From DASVHS01 sp035468985 (GTDB lineage Bacteria; Acidobacteriota; Thermoanaerobaculia; Gp7-AA8), in NCBI GenBank assembly GCA_035468985.1, contig DATISF010000031.1, positions 22,449 to 86,448 of the forward strand: a stretch of 64,000 bases of DNA. Reading direction: 5' to 3'. The notes below the pieces were generated by a model. That model did not search any database, had not been told where the DNA came from, and saw only the letters and a list, made by a program, of their open reading frames with translations. The position numbers were made by a program, and so were the translations under genes. Below are positions 18,005 through 27,178 of this stretch, piece after piece. The first letter of the stretch is position 1, and every line of letters begins with the position of its first letter.

Positions 18005-19379
18005 TGGCTCCTCCCATCGAGATGCCGCCCAGCGATTTGTAGACGGCGACAACACTCGTGAAGACCTGAGACTCGGCCTCCGCGACGGCGTCCTCCGCCT
18101 GTAACTGCGTGCGCTCGGCGTCGAGCAGAGACAGAAAATCGGCGACGCCTTCGCGGTAGCGCGCGCGTGCGATGGCGGCGGCGCGAGCGCTCTCGCGCGC
18201 CTGGTCGTTCAGCTTCACCAGCCGCTGCTGCTGCTCGCTGTAATTGACGAGCGCGTTCCCGGTCTCTTCCAGGGCGTGCAGCACGGTCTGCTCGTAGCGG
18301 GCTTCTGCTTCGCGCGTGCCGGCTTCCGCTCCGCGCAAGCGCGCGCGTGCGCTCCCGATGTCGAACGCGGACCACGACAGTGCCGGAGTCACTGCCCATG
18401 CGCGGGACTCGGCCTCGCCGAACAGGTTGCCGCGCCCGGCGATGAAGCCGAGAAATCCGGTGATGCTGACGTGCGGGAAGAGGTCAGCCGCGGCGATCCC
18501 TTCGCGCGCTGCCGCGGCGGCGAGTTGCCTCTCCGCCGATCGGATGTCCGGACGGCGCCGGAGAAACGTGTCGACGTCGCCGAGGGGCAGCTCTTTCGCC
18601 AGCGTCGGATAGGGCCGCGGCGAGAGGTCGACGTCGAGTTTGTCCGGCTGGCGGCCGAGGAGCACGGCGATGCGATGCTCACGCTCGGCGATCGCGGTGC
18701 GGATCGGAGGAAGACTGGCCTCGATCGCCGCGACGCGTGCCGCGGCGCTGGCGACGTCGAATTCCTCGCCGATCCCGGCGTTGCGCCGGATCTGCGTCAG
18801 GCGCAGCGTTTCGCGCTGATTGACGAGACTGCGGTCGGCAACGGCGAGCCGCTGTTGCAGTCCGCGCAGCTCGAAGTAATTGCGCGCCACTTCCGCGGCC
18901 ACGATCACGCGGACGTCATCGAGCGATGCCTCGAAGCTCTCCGCCGTGGCGCGCGACGCGCGAACGGACGAGCGCACACGGCCAAAGACATCCAGCTCCC
19001 AGAACGCGTCGAACCCCGCCCGGTAGGTCGTCACTTCGATCCGCTCATCGATAAAACCGGGAATGACCTGTTTGCGTTTGTCGGCAGAGCCGTCCGCGGT
19101 CACGACCGGGTAACGATCGAGTGCGACGTCGCTGAACGCCGCGCGCGCCTGGTCGAATCGGGCCAGGGCGATGCGAACGTCGTGATTGGCCTGCAGCGCG
19201 TTGGACTCGAGCGATTCCAGAACAGGATCGTCGAACTGGCGCCACCAGTTCGCGTCGTACGACTGTTTCGTGAAGAGCGGCGGAACCGTTCCGCTCCACG
19301 TCTCGGGCCGCGGCGCGTGATATGGCCGCAGCGTGCAGGCGCTCAGTCCCAGCGCCAGAAGAATGATTGCTTTTCTCAT
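17976..19379 (-). CDS. Outer-membrane efflux lipoprotein (NodT/OprM family)
   Basis: 467 residues from ATG 19379. Lipobox LGLSAC at the N-terminus, then the OMF repeat structure: NHDVRIALARFDQARAAFSD in the first half and RRPDIRSAERQLAAAAAREG in the second, with long coiled-coil Ala/Glu/Arg-rich helices. It forms the trimeric outer-membrane channel of the tripartite RND pump encoded upstream. Start overlaps the stop of the SDR gene by ATGA. Confidence 0.93.
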   Translation of the reverse strand: MRKAIILLALGLSACTLRPYHAPRPETWSGTVPPLFTKQSYDANWWRQFDDPVLESLESNALQANHDVRIALARFDQARAAFSDVALDRYPVVTADGSADKRKQVIPGFIDERIEVTTYRAGFDAFWELDVFGRVRSSVRASRATAESFEASLDDVRVIVAAEVARNYFELRGLQQRLAVADRSLVNQRETLRLTQIRRNAGIGEEFDVASAAARVAAIEASLPPIRTAIAEREHRIAVLLGRQPDKLDVDLSPRPYPTLAKELPLGDVDTFLRRRPDIRSAERQLAAAAAREGIAAADLFPHVSITGFLGFIAGRGNLFGEAESRAWAVTPALSWSAFDIGSARARLRGAEAGTREAEARYEQTVLHALEETGNALVNYSEQQQRLVKLNDQARESARAAAIARARYREGVADFLSLLDAERTQLQAEDAVAEAESQVFTSVVAVYKSLGGISMGGANESQVASAR

Positions 19380-20044
19380 GATGCGCGAACCTCCGCACGA
19401 AAGCCGTTGACTCCGATGGTTTGTCCGGTGATCGACGAGGAAGCGTCCGAACAGAGCCAGGCCGCCGTGGCGGCGATCTCCTCCGGTGACCCGTAGCGTT
19501 GGATGGCGTTGACGCGGATGTTGGCGTCCGCAAGCTCGAGCGCGGCGGCGCGAGTCATGGCGTCGATGCCGCCCTTCATCGCCGAATCGATCGAGCTTCT
19601 GGCGAACCCGTTGGTGGTGAGCCACGACGACGTGTTCACGATCGCGCCGCCGGCGGCCATCATCGCGCGCGCCTCGGCCCGCATCGCCAGCCATGTGCCG
19701 CGGAGGTTCACGGCCACGACCGTGTCGAAATTCGCGGCCACGGAGTCGATCAGCGGCTTGAACCGGGCCTCGACGCGCGCGTTGTTGAATGCGGCATCGA
19801 GACGGCCGTAGGACTCGACGACCGTGGCGACGAGCGAGTCGACCTCGCTCTCCCGCGAGATGTCCGCGCGGACATACGAGGCCGTGCCTCCGGTGGCGCG
19901 GATCTGCGCGGCGATCGTCTCTCCGAGCTTCGTACGTCTGCCGGAGAGGACGACCTTCGCCCCCTCGCTTGCGAACAGTCGCGCCGCGGCCTCGCCAATG
20001 CCGGACGTCGCGCCCGTGATCAGGACGACTTTATTTTTCAGCAT
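19376..20044 (-). CDS. SDR-family protein lacking catalytic Tyr and substrate loop
   Basis: 222 residues from ATG 20044 (GAGG 8 bp upstream; ATG 20056 overlapping the RND stop is an alternative). The Rossmann cofactor motif ITGATSGIG (9-17) is intact, but NNAG is NNAR at 87-90, the YxxxK Tyr is Asp153 in DSAMK (Lys157 kept), and about 30 residues normally between RVNAI and the GSPEEIA segment are absent (join at residue 181). The reading frame is open, so the protein may be made, but ordinary SDR chemistry is unlikely. Inserted between RND permease and outer-membrane factor genes. Confidence 0.75.
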   Translation of the reverse strand: MLKNKVVLITGATSGIGEAAARLFASEGAKVVLSGRRTKLGETIAAQIRATGGTASYVRADISRESEVDSLVATVVESYGRLDAAFNNARVEARFKPLIDSVAANFDTVVAVNLRGTWLAMRAEARAMMAAGGAIVNTSSWLTTNGFARSSIDSAMKGGIDAMTRAAALELADANIRVNAIQRYGSPEEIAATAAWLCSDASSSITGQTIGVNGFRAEVRAS

Positions 20045-20052
20045 CGCTGACC

Positions 20053-23000
20053 TCATGCGTTCGCCGCGACCGCGGAGACCGGAACCGGGCGCCCCTTCCT
20101 GAGCCGCTCCACGACATTGCCGATGAACGTGAAGAACACCGGGGTCAGGAACAGGCCGAACGACGTGACGCCGAGCATTCCGGCGAACACGGCGATGCCC
20201 ATCGCGCGGCGGATCTCGAATCCGGCGCCTGTGGAAAACACGAGCGGAAGAACGCCCATGATGAACGCGACGGACGTCATCAGCACGGGGCGCAACCGCA
20301 CGCGGCACGCCTCGAGGATCGCCGTCACGCGATCGTCACCCTGCTCTTCGCGATGCTTCGCGAACTCCACGATCAGGATGGCGTTCTTACACGCCAGTCC
20401 CGACAGCACGAGAAAGCTGATCTGGGTGAAGACGTTGTTGTCGCCGCCCGTCACCCACACGCCGGCGATGGCCGAGAGAATCGTCATCGGCACGTTGAGA
20501 ATCACCGACAGCGGCAGCGTCCAGCTTTCGTACTGCGCGGCGAGAACGATGTAGACCAGCAGCACGCAGAGCGGAAAGATCAACACCATCGTGTTGCCGG
20601 AGAGAATTTCCTGGTACGCGAGCTCGGTCCACTCGAACGACATTCCGGCGGGCAGCTTCTGCCGCAGCACCTCGGCAATCGCGCCCTGGGCCTGTCCGGA
20701 ACTGAATCCGGGCGCCGGTGCGCCGTTGATCTCCGCGGCCGGATAGCCGTTGTAGTGCATGACCTGATCGGGTCCGTATCCGTTCTTCACCGATACGATC
20801 GATCCGAGAGGCACCATGCCGCCGCGCTCGTTGCGCGTGTACAGCTTGCGGATCTGTTCGGGGTGCATCCTGAATTTCGATTCAGCCTGCACGTTCACCT
20901 GATACGTCCGGCCGAAGCGGTTGAAATCGTTCACGTACAGCGAGCCGAGGTAGACCTGGAGCGTGTCGAAGACGTCGGTGAGGCCGACGCCGTACGTTTT
21001 CACGCGCTCGCGATCGACGGTCGCGTCGATCTGCGGCACGCTCACCTGGAAGCTCGAGAAAAGGCCCGCGAGCTCGGGATGTTTGCGCCCCTCGACCATC
21101 GCGCTCTGGACCTGCGAGTAGAGCTCTTCGAAGCCCGATCCATCGCGATCCTCGACGAAAAGCTTGAACCCGCCCACCGATCCGAGGCCTTGAACGGGTG
21201 GGGGAGGGAAGATCGCCACGAACGCTTCCTGAATGCCGGCGTATTTCATGTTGAGCGCCTGGACGATCGCTCCGGCGCTGAGATTCTTCCCTTGCCGTTC
21301 TTCCTCCGGCTTCAACGTCACGAACACGATTCCGGAGTTCGATGCGTTGACGAATCCATTGATCGAGAGTCCGGGAAACGCCACCGCGCTCTGGACGCCG
21401 GGCTGCTTTCGGGCGATGTCCGACATCTTCCGGATCACCGCTTCGGTGCGGTCGAGCGTCGCGGCGTCCGGCAGTTGTGCGAACGCGACGAGGTACGACT
21501 TATCCTGCGATGGAACGAATCCGTGCGGCACTTTCACCAGGCCAAGGGCCGCGAGTCCAACGAGACCGGCGTAGATGACGAGCGCGGCGAGCGACACGCG
21601 AAGGACACGGGCCACGCCGGCGGAGTATCCCCGCGACATGCTCGCGAACGTCCGGTTGAAGAGCCGGAAGAACCCGCCGAAGAGACGATCGGCGGCGCGC
21701 TGCAGACGGTCACGCGGCGCGCCGTGGGGGAGTAGGAGGCGGGAAGCAAGGGCGGGACTGAGAGTCAGCGAATTGAACGCTGAGATGACCGTCGAGATCG
21801 CGATGGTCAGGGCGAACTGCCGGTAGAACTGTCCGGTCAGTCCGCTGATGAATGCCGTGGGAATGAACACCGCGCAGAGTACGAGCGCGATGGCGATGAT
21901 CGGTCCGGAGACCTCATTCATCGCCTTGCGCGTCGCCTCGAGCGGCTCCTCGCCGAGCTCGATGTGCCGCTCGACGTTTTCCACGACGACGATAGCGTCA
22001 TCGACGACGATGCCGATGGCCAGCACGAGTCCGAACAGCGAGAGCGTGTTCAGCGAGAAGCCGAGGGCCAGCATCACCGCGAACGTGCCGACGAGCGAGA
22101 CGGGAACGGCGACGAGCGGGATGATCGACGCGCGCCACGTCTGCAGGAAGACCATCACCACGATGACCACGAGCAGGATGGCGATGAACAGCGTCTCGAC
22201 GACGCCGCGGATGGAATTGCGCACGAAGATCGTCGGGTCGTAGACGATCGAGTAGTCGACGCCCGCGGGGAACGTCTTCTTCAGGCGCGCCATGGCCGCG
22301 CGCACGTCGTTCGAAGCCTGAATGGCGTTCGTGCCCGGCCTCTGGAAGACGCCGATGGCCACGGCGTTCTTGTTGTCGAGAAGGCTGCGCAGCGAGTAGC
22401 GGTCCGCGCCGATCTCCACACGCCCGACATCGCGGATGCGCGTGATCTGCCCATCCGGCGTTGCCCGCACGACGATGTTCGCAAACTCGTCCTCGGACGT
22501 CAGACGTCCCTGCGCATTGATCGAGAGCTGGAACGTCGTATCGCTCGGCGACGGCGGAGCGCCGAGGACGCCGGCGGCGACCTGGAGGTTCTGTTCGCGG
22601 ATGGCGCGAACGACATCGGTGGCGGTCAGTTGTCGCGCCGCCAGGCGATCGGGATCGAGCCACACGCGCATGCTGTACTCGCCCGCGCCGAACACCTGCG
22701 TGGCCCCGACGCCCGGAATGCGCGCCAGCTCGTCCTTCACGCGGAGATGCGCGAAGTTCGAGAGGTAGAGCATGTCGTAGCGCGAGTCGGGCGAGAGAAG
22801 GTGCACCACCATGATGAAGTCGGGCGACGCCTTCTCCGTCGTCACTCCGATCCGCTGCACCTCGGCCGGCAGACGCGGCAGCGCCTGCGAGACGCGGTTC
22901 TGCACCTGCACCTGCGCGTTGTCGAGGTCCGTGCCGACCGCGAACGTCACGGTCAGCGTGAGACGCCCGTCGGCGGTCGACTGCGAGAACATGTAGAGCA

Positions 23001-23229
23001 TGCCCTCGATGCCGTTGAGCGACTGCTCCAGCGGGCCGGCCACGGTCTCGGCGATGACTTTCGGGTTCGCGCCGGGATACGCCGCGCGCACGACCACCGT
23101 CGGCGGCGCGACGCTCGGGTATTCACTGACCGGCAGCTTCACGAGCGCGATGCCGCCGGCGATGACGATGATCAACGAGAGCACGGCCGCGAAGATCGGC
23201 CGGGTGATGAAGAATTGAGCGAGTCTCAC
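20053..23229 (-). CDS. RND multidrug efflux permease, HAE1 family
   Basis: 1058 residues from GTG 23229, whose product begins RLAQFFITRPIFAAVLSLI; the GTG comes one base after the adaptor stop. Twelve membrane segments with two large periplasmic loops. The proton-relay pair is present in GIVVDDAIVVVENVERH in TM4, and EYPSVAPPTVVVRAAYPGA is the usual start of the porter domain. Drives drug/proton antiport together with the adaptor upstream and the outer-membrane factor downstream. Substrates cannot be inferred. Confidence 0.97.
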   Translation of the reverse strand: MRLAQFFITRPIFAAVLSLIIVIAGGIALVKLPVSEYPSVAPPTVVVRAAYPGANPKVIAETVAGPLEQSLNGIEGMLYMFSQSTADGRLTLTVTFAVGTDLDNAQVQVQNRVSQALPRLPAEVQRIGVTTEKASPDFIMVVHLLSPDSRYDMLYLSNFAHLRVKDELARIPGVGATQVFGAGEYSMRVWLDPDRLAARQLTATDVVRAIREQNLQVAAGVLGAPPSPSDTTFQLSINAQGRLTSEDEFANIVVRATPDGQITRIRDVGRVEIGADRYSLRSLLDNKNAVAIGVFQRPGTNAIQASNDVRAAMARLKKTFPAGVDYSIVYDPTIFVRNSIRGVVETLFIAILLVVIVVMVFLQTWRASIIPLVAVPVSLVGTFAVMLALGFSLNTLSLFGLVLAIGIVVDDAIVVVENVERHIELGEEPLEATRKAMNEVSGPIIAIALVLCAVFIPTAFISGLTGQFYRQFALTIAISTVISAFNSLTLSPALASRLLLPHGAPRDRLQRAADRLFGGFFRLFNRTFASMSRGYSAGVARVLRVSLAALVIYAGLVGLAALGLVKVPHGFVPSQDKSYLVAFAQLPDAATLDRTEAVIRKMSDIARKQPGVQSAVAFPGLSINGFVNASNSGIVFVTLKPEEERQGKNLSAGAIVQALNMKYAGIQEAFVAIFPPPPVQGLGSVGGFKLFVEDRDGSGFEELYSQVQSAMVEGRKHPELAGLFSSFQVSVPQIDATVDRERVKTYGVGLTDVFDTLQVYLGSLYVNDFNRFGRTYQVNVQAESKFRMHPEQIRKLYTRNERGGMVPLGSIVSVKNGYGPDQVMHYNGYPAAEINGAPAPGFSSGQAQGAIAEVLRQKLPAGMSFEWTELAYQEILSGNTMVLIFPLCVLLVYIVLAAQYESWTLPLSVILNVPMTILSAIAGVWVTGGDNNVFTQISFLVLSGLACKNAILIVEFAKHREEQGDDRVTAILEACRVRLRPVLMTSVAFIMGVLPLVFSTGAGFEIRRAMGIAVFAGMLGVTSFGLFLTPVFFTFIGNVVERLRKGRPVPVSAVAANA

Positions 23230-23230
23230 G

Positions 23231-24397
23231 TCAGCCTCGCTTCCCGCCGGCAACGACGTCGACGGTGATCAGCGACGCTTCCATCGGCTCCTTCACCGGA
23301 TCGATGTGCGCGCCGGGCCGGACGCGCTGCAGACCGTTGATGACGATGATGTCGCCCTCTTTGAGCCCGCCGCGAACGACGCGAAGGCCGTCGACGATCG
23401 GGCCGAGTTGTACGGCGCGGTACTCCACGGTGCCGTCCGCCGCGACGACGTAAACGTAGCGCTTGTCGAGGTCCGTACCGACGGCGCGATCCTGAATGAG
23501 CAGCGCGCGATACGAGGCGCTTCCCGGCAGACGGAGACGAACGAACGATCCCGGCGTCAGCGCCAGATCGTGATTGCGAAAAATCGCGCGGCCGCGGATC
23601 GTGCCGGTCGCGGGATCGATCTGGTTGTCGAGAAAGTCGAGGCGTCCTTCGCGCGCGAATGTCTCTTCGTTCGCGAGAGCCATGTGCACCGGAAGGCCGC
23701 TGGCCCGCGAGGCGTAGTGCTGGAAGGTCTGCTCATCCGACTCGAACGACGCGTAGATCGGATCGAGCGACACGACGGTCGTCAGCATCGTTGCCTCGCC
23801 CGGTCCGCTGGAGACGAGATTGCCGACGGTGACGATGGCCCGGCCGACGCGGCCGTCGATCGGCGAGGTGACGCGGGTGAACTCGAGATTGAGCTCCGCG
23901 GAACGCAGCGCGGCTTCGACCGCCTCTTTCTGTGCGGCCGATTCCTTGGCGAACGCCGCACGGCGATCGCGCTCCTCCGACGACATCGCGTTCTCGGACG
24001 AGAGGCGGTTGGCGCGCTCGAGCTCACTTGCCGCGCGCTGCACCGTGGCGTTGGCCCGCTCCACCTCGGCGCGCAGGCGATCGACTTCCGCCTGGAACGG
24101 GCGCGCGTCGATCTCGAACAGCAGATCGCCCTTGTGCACCAGCGCTCCTTCGTCGAAGCGGATCGCGGCGACGTAGCCCGACACGCGGGGGCGGATGGCC
24201 ACCGAGTTCACGGCCTCGAGGCGGCCCGTGAAATCGTCCCACTCGACGACATCGCGGGAAACGACCTGGGCGACGTCGATCTTCGGCGGCGCCTGCATGT
24301 TCGACGGCTGGGCGCCGGCGCGCGCACACGCGCTCAGGAGCATGGCGGACAAAGCCAGAACCGGGATGAAAACAATTGCGTTTTGGCGTCTTTTCAT
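23231..24397 (-). CDS. RND periplasmic adaptor (membrane fusion) lipoprotein
   Basis: 388 residues with lipobox MLLSAC at about residue 20-25. Biotinyl-lipoyl half RPRVSGYVAAIRFDEGALV, an alpha-helical hairpin rich in Glu/Arg/Ala, then TRVTSPIDGRVGRA and the beta-barrel and membrane-proximal domains. First gene of the pump operon and divergent from the histidine kinase at 24561; the 163-bp intergenic region must hold both promoters. Confidence 0.95.
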   Translation of the reverse strand: MKRRQNAIVFIPVLALSAMLLSACARAGAQPSNMQAPPKIDVAQVVSRDVVEWDDFTGRLEAVNSVAIRPRVSGYVAAIRFDEGALVHKGDLLFEIDARPFQAEVDRLRAEVERANATVQRAASELERANRLSSENAMSSEERDRRAAFAKESAAQKEAVEAALRSAELNLEFTRVTSPIDGRVGRAIVTVGNLVSSGPGEATMLTTVVSLDPIYASFESDEQTFQHYASRASGLPVHMALANEETFAREGRLDFLDNQIDPATGTIRGRAIFRNHDLALTPGSFVRLRLPGSASYRALLIQDRAVGTDLDKRYVYVVAADGTVEYRAVQLGPIVDGLRVVRGGLKEGDIIVINGLQRVRPGAHIDPVKEPMEASLITVDVVAGGKRG

Positions 24398-24560
24398 AGC
24401 GCGAGCAGTGTCGGCTCCGAAGAGGGCCGCGACAATCGGGCGGTGGTGCCATGGACAAGTGCTGCGAATCGAGCAGATACGGGCACGACCTTCAGCGCAT
24501 CCCCGCCTGCGACTTTCGGACGATGCCGGTTTGCGGCGGGCGCGCGATAATCACCTGGTT

Positions 24561-25880
24561 ATGAAGATGAAGAAGGGCTCCTGTTCGCGGGCCGAAGAGG
24601 GCGGGACACTTCCCGACCCGCAGCATTTCTTCTCCGAAAGCCTGGAACGGCTGCGAGCGAAGCTCGAGCAGGAGAACGGCGAGCGCCGCCGCGCGCAGTG
24701 CATGGCCAAGATCCAAAGCCACGCCGTGCAGCTCACGCTCGACCTGATCGTCCGCGAGCCCGATCCCGCAAGTTTCTTCCGCCTGCTCATGAAGGCGCTG
24801 CTCGATCAGACGGAGAGCCACGCCTGCGGCGTCTGGCTCCTCGATGAAGACAGCAAGCAGTGCGATCTCTGGATGGCGTACGTCGGCGATGAGTTCTATT
24901 CAAAGGAATCGGGCCACTGGGGCAGTCTCGCGGTGGCGCGCCAAGACATGGCCACGCATCTTCTCGCCTACGCGCCCGGCTGGACCGACACGATCGAATA
25001 CACCGGCGACGATCCGCGCCTGCCGGACTCGGTTCGCGAATTCGATCGTTCGATCGGCTTGATGTCCGTTGCGATCGTTCCTCTCATTCTTCCGACGCGC
25101 AACCTCGGATGGGTGGCGTTGTCGACCGGCGATTCGCCGGCGGAATACGCGCCGTGGCGGCGCGCGACGCTCGAGGCCATCGCGCGGCAGGTCACGCTGG
25201 CACTGCACCAGAGCCGGCTGACCGAACAGAGCCTGGCCGAAGCGCGGCATCAGGCGGTGCTCGAGGAGCGCAACCGGATCGCGCGCGACATTCACGACAC
25301 GCTGGCGCAGGGATTCGCGGCGATTCTGATGCAGCTCCAGTCGGTGCAGCGCTCTGCATCCCGCATCCCGCCGAGCGTTGCAAAGAGTATTGATGCCGCC
25401 GTCGACCTGGCGCGATCGCACATGATCGAAGCGCGGCGATCCGTCGGCGCGCTGCGCCCGCAGGACATCGAGTCCGGCGACGTCGCTTCGGTGCTGGAAC
25501 GGACCGCCGAGTTGGCGCGCCGGACGACCGATGTCCCCATCGAGCTCGTGATCGAAGACCTCCCACCCCTCGGCGCAGGCGTGGAGCGTGAGATCGCCGG
25601 AATCGCCCAGGAAGCGCTGACGAACGCGGTGCGGCACGCACGCGCACACAAGATTCGCGTTCACGCTGCGTCGACACGATCCGTCGGTCTGCGGCTTTCC
25701 ATCGCCGATGACGGCCGCGGCATCGCCAAGGAGCGCTTCGGCGCCGGGTTCGGATTGACCAGCATGCAGGAGCGCGCGGAGAGGATCGGCGGGTCGCTGA
25801 CGATCGTCACCGCTCCTCGCTCCGGAACCGAAGTCGTGCTGGCTTGGGAGCCGCCGGCGTTCACCATCGCCAGCGCATGA
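24561..25880 (+). CDS. GAF-domain sensor histidine kinase, NarL-type (HisKA_3)
   Basis: 439 residues from ATG 24561. No membrane segment, so cytosolic. GAF-like domain about 60-220, HisKA_3 with ERNRIARDIHDTLAQGF (phospho-acceptor His245), HATPase with EALTNAVRHA, DDGRGI and GAGFGLTSMQERA. Coupled by ATGA to the response regulator. Divergent from the RND pump operon, which makes it a candidate regulator of that pump. Confidence 0.95.
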   Translation: MKMKKGSCSRAEEGGTLPDPQHFFSESLERLRAKLEQENGERRRAQCMAKIQSHAVQLTLDLIVREPDPASFFRLLMKALLDQTESHACGVWLLDEDSKQCDLWMAYVGDEFYSKESGHWGSLAVARQDMATHLLAYAPGWTDTIEYTGDDPRLPDSVREFDRSIGLMSVAIVPLILPTRNLGWVALSTGDSPAEYAPWRRATLEAIARQVTLALHQSRLTEQSLAEARHQAVLEERNRIARDIHDTLAQGFAAILMQLQSVQRSASRIPPSVAKSIDAAVDLARSHMIEARRSVGALRPQDIESGDVASVLERTAELARRTTDVPIELVIEDLPPLGAGVEREIAGIAQEALTNAVRHARAHKIRVHAASTRSVGLRLSIADDGRGIAKERFGAGFGLTSMQERAERIGGSLTIVTAPRSGTEVVLAWEPPAFTIASA

Positions 25881-26503
25881 GCGCGCCCCACGGTGTTCTC
25901 GTCGTCGACGATCACGCGCTCGTGCGCACCGGTGTCGTCAACATCATCAGTCATGAGTCCGATCTCCGTGTCGTCGCCGAAGCGTCGAACGGTGCGGAGG
26001 CGGTCGAGGCGTTCACGCACCATCGCCCCGATGTCACGCTTCTCGATCTGCGCATGCCGGTGATGGAGGGAGTCGAGGCCGTGCGCCGGATCCGCGAGGT
26101 CGATTCGGAAGCGAAGGTCATCATCCTCACGACTTACGACACCGACGAAGACATCACCAGGGCACTGAAGGCGGGAGCGAAGGCGTTCGTGCTCAAGGAC
26201 ATCACCGCCGACGGCCTGATCACGTGCATTCGCGACGTGCTGGCGGGAAAGACGTATCTCGCGCCGTCCGCCGCCGCGAAACTGGCCGAGGGTGTGGCGC
26301 GCGTGCAGGTGACACCGCGCGAGCTGTCGACGCTGCGCCTCATGGCCGACGGCAAGACGAACAAAGACATCGCGAACGCCCTCGGCATCAGCGAACGAAC
26401 CGTCAAGACACACCTCGGACATCTGTTCGAGAAGCTCGGAGTCACGAGCCGCACCGAGGCGGTGAAGGTGGCCACGCGCCGCGGTTTGGTCAGGATGGAC
26501 TGA
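25877..26503 (+). CDS. NarL/FixJ-family response regulator
   Basis: 208 residues from ATG 25877. Receiver domain with phospho-acceptor Asp57 in LLDLRMP and Lys in AKAFVLKDI; C-terminal LuxR HTH with TPRELSTLRLMADGKTNKDI and GISERTVKTHLGHLFEKL. Partner of the kinase just upstream. The last 16 codons are the first copy of the sequence that is repeated twice more in the following 500 bp. Confidence 0.96.
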   Translation: MSAPHGVLVVDDHALVRTGVVNIISHESDLRVVAEASNGAEAVEAFTHHRPDVTLLDLRMPVMEGVEAVRRIREVDSEAKVIILTTYDTDEDITRALKAGAKAFVLKDITADGLITCIRDVLAGKTYLAPSAAAKLAEGVARVQVTPRELSTLRLMADGKTNKDIANALGISERTVKTHLGHLFEKLGVTSRTEAVKVATRRGLVRMD

Positions 26504-27178
26504 GTCGCTACGTAGGGCCGGCTCTCCAGCCGGCCGGGCCGACTGAGAGTCGGCCCTACGTCAAGCGCGCGATGACAGCCTTTGCGCTGGCGAACACGCG
26601 TTCCCGCAGATCCACCGGCTCCAGAACTTCCACCCGCCCACCCATCCCCTGCACCACGAAGCAGGCGAGGCGGTGAAGGTGGCCACACGCCGCGGCCTGG
26701 TCAGGATGGACTGAGTCGCTACGTAGGGCCGGCTCTCCAGCCGGCCCGGGCCGACTGAGAGTCGGCCCTACGTCAAGCGCGCGACTGAGAGTCGGCCCTA
26801 GGTCAAGCGCGCGACTGAGAGTCGGCCCTACGTCAAGCGCGCGATGACAGCCTTTGCGCTGGCGAACACGCGTTCCCGCAGATCCACCGGCTCCAGAACT
26901 TCCGCCCGCCCACCCATCCCCTGCACAACGAAGCAGGCGTGGCGGTGAAGGTGGCCACACGCCGCGGTTTGGTCAGGATGGACTGAGCCGCTACGTAGGG
27001 CCGGCTCTCCAGCCGGCCGGGCCGACTGAGAGTCGGCCCTACGTCAAGCGCGCGAGTGAGAGTCGGCCCTACGTCAAGCGCGCGATGACAGCCTTTGCGC
27101 TGGCGAACACGCGTTCCCGCAGATCCACCGGTTCCAGAACTTCCGCCCGCCCACCCATCCCCTGCACCACGAAGCAGG
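26456..27178. repeat. Three tandem copies of the junction between two convergent genes
   Basis: Each unit carries the last 48 bp of the response regulator gene, a palindromic spacer (GTAGGGCCGGCT...AGCCGGCC and GGCCGACT...AGTCGGCC) and about 100 bp of the WYL regulator 3' end. Units begin at 26456, 26667 and 26939, so they are 211, 272 and about 240 bp long. Unit 2 has two extra copies of a ~31-bp subunit (ACTGAGAGTCGGCCCTA + GTCAAGCGCGCG). Only the first response-regulator end and the last WYL end belong to full genes. No gene lies in 26504-27068. Confidence 0.93.

Noticed and set aside
21964..23268. 434-codon plus-strand open frame opposite the RND permease
   Set aside because: Antisense shadow of a well-supported HAE1 permease in high-GC DNA; Arg/His/Asp-rich composition and no domain.
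26504..27068. CRISPR-like or transposon array
   Set aside because: The repeats are copies of the flanking genes' 3' ends and a palindromic spacer; no spacers or transposase.
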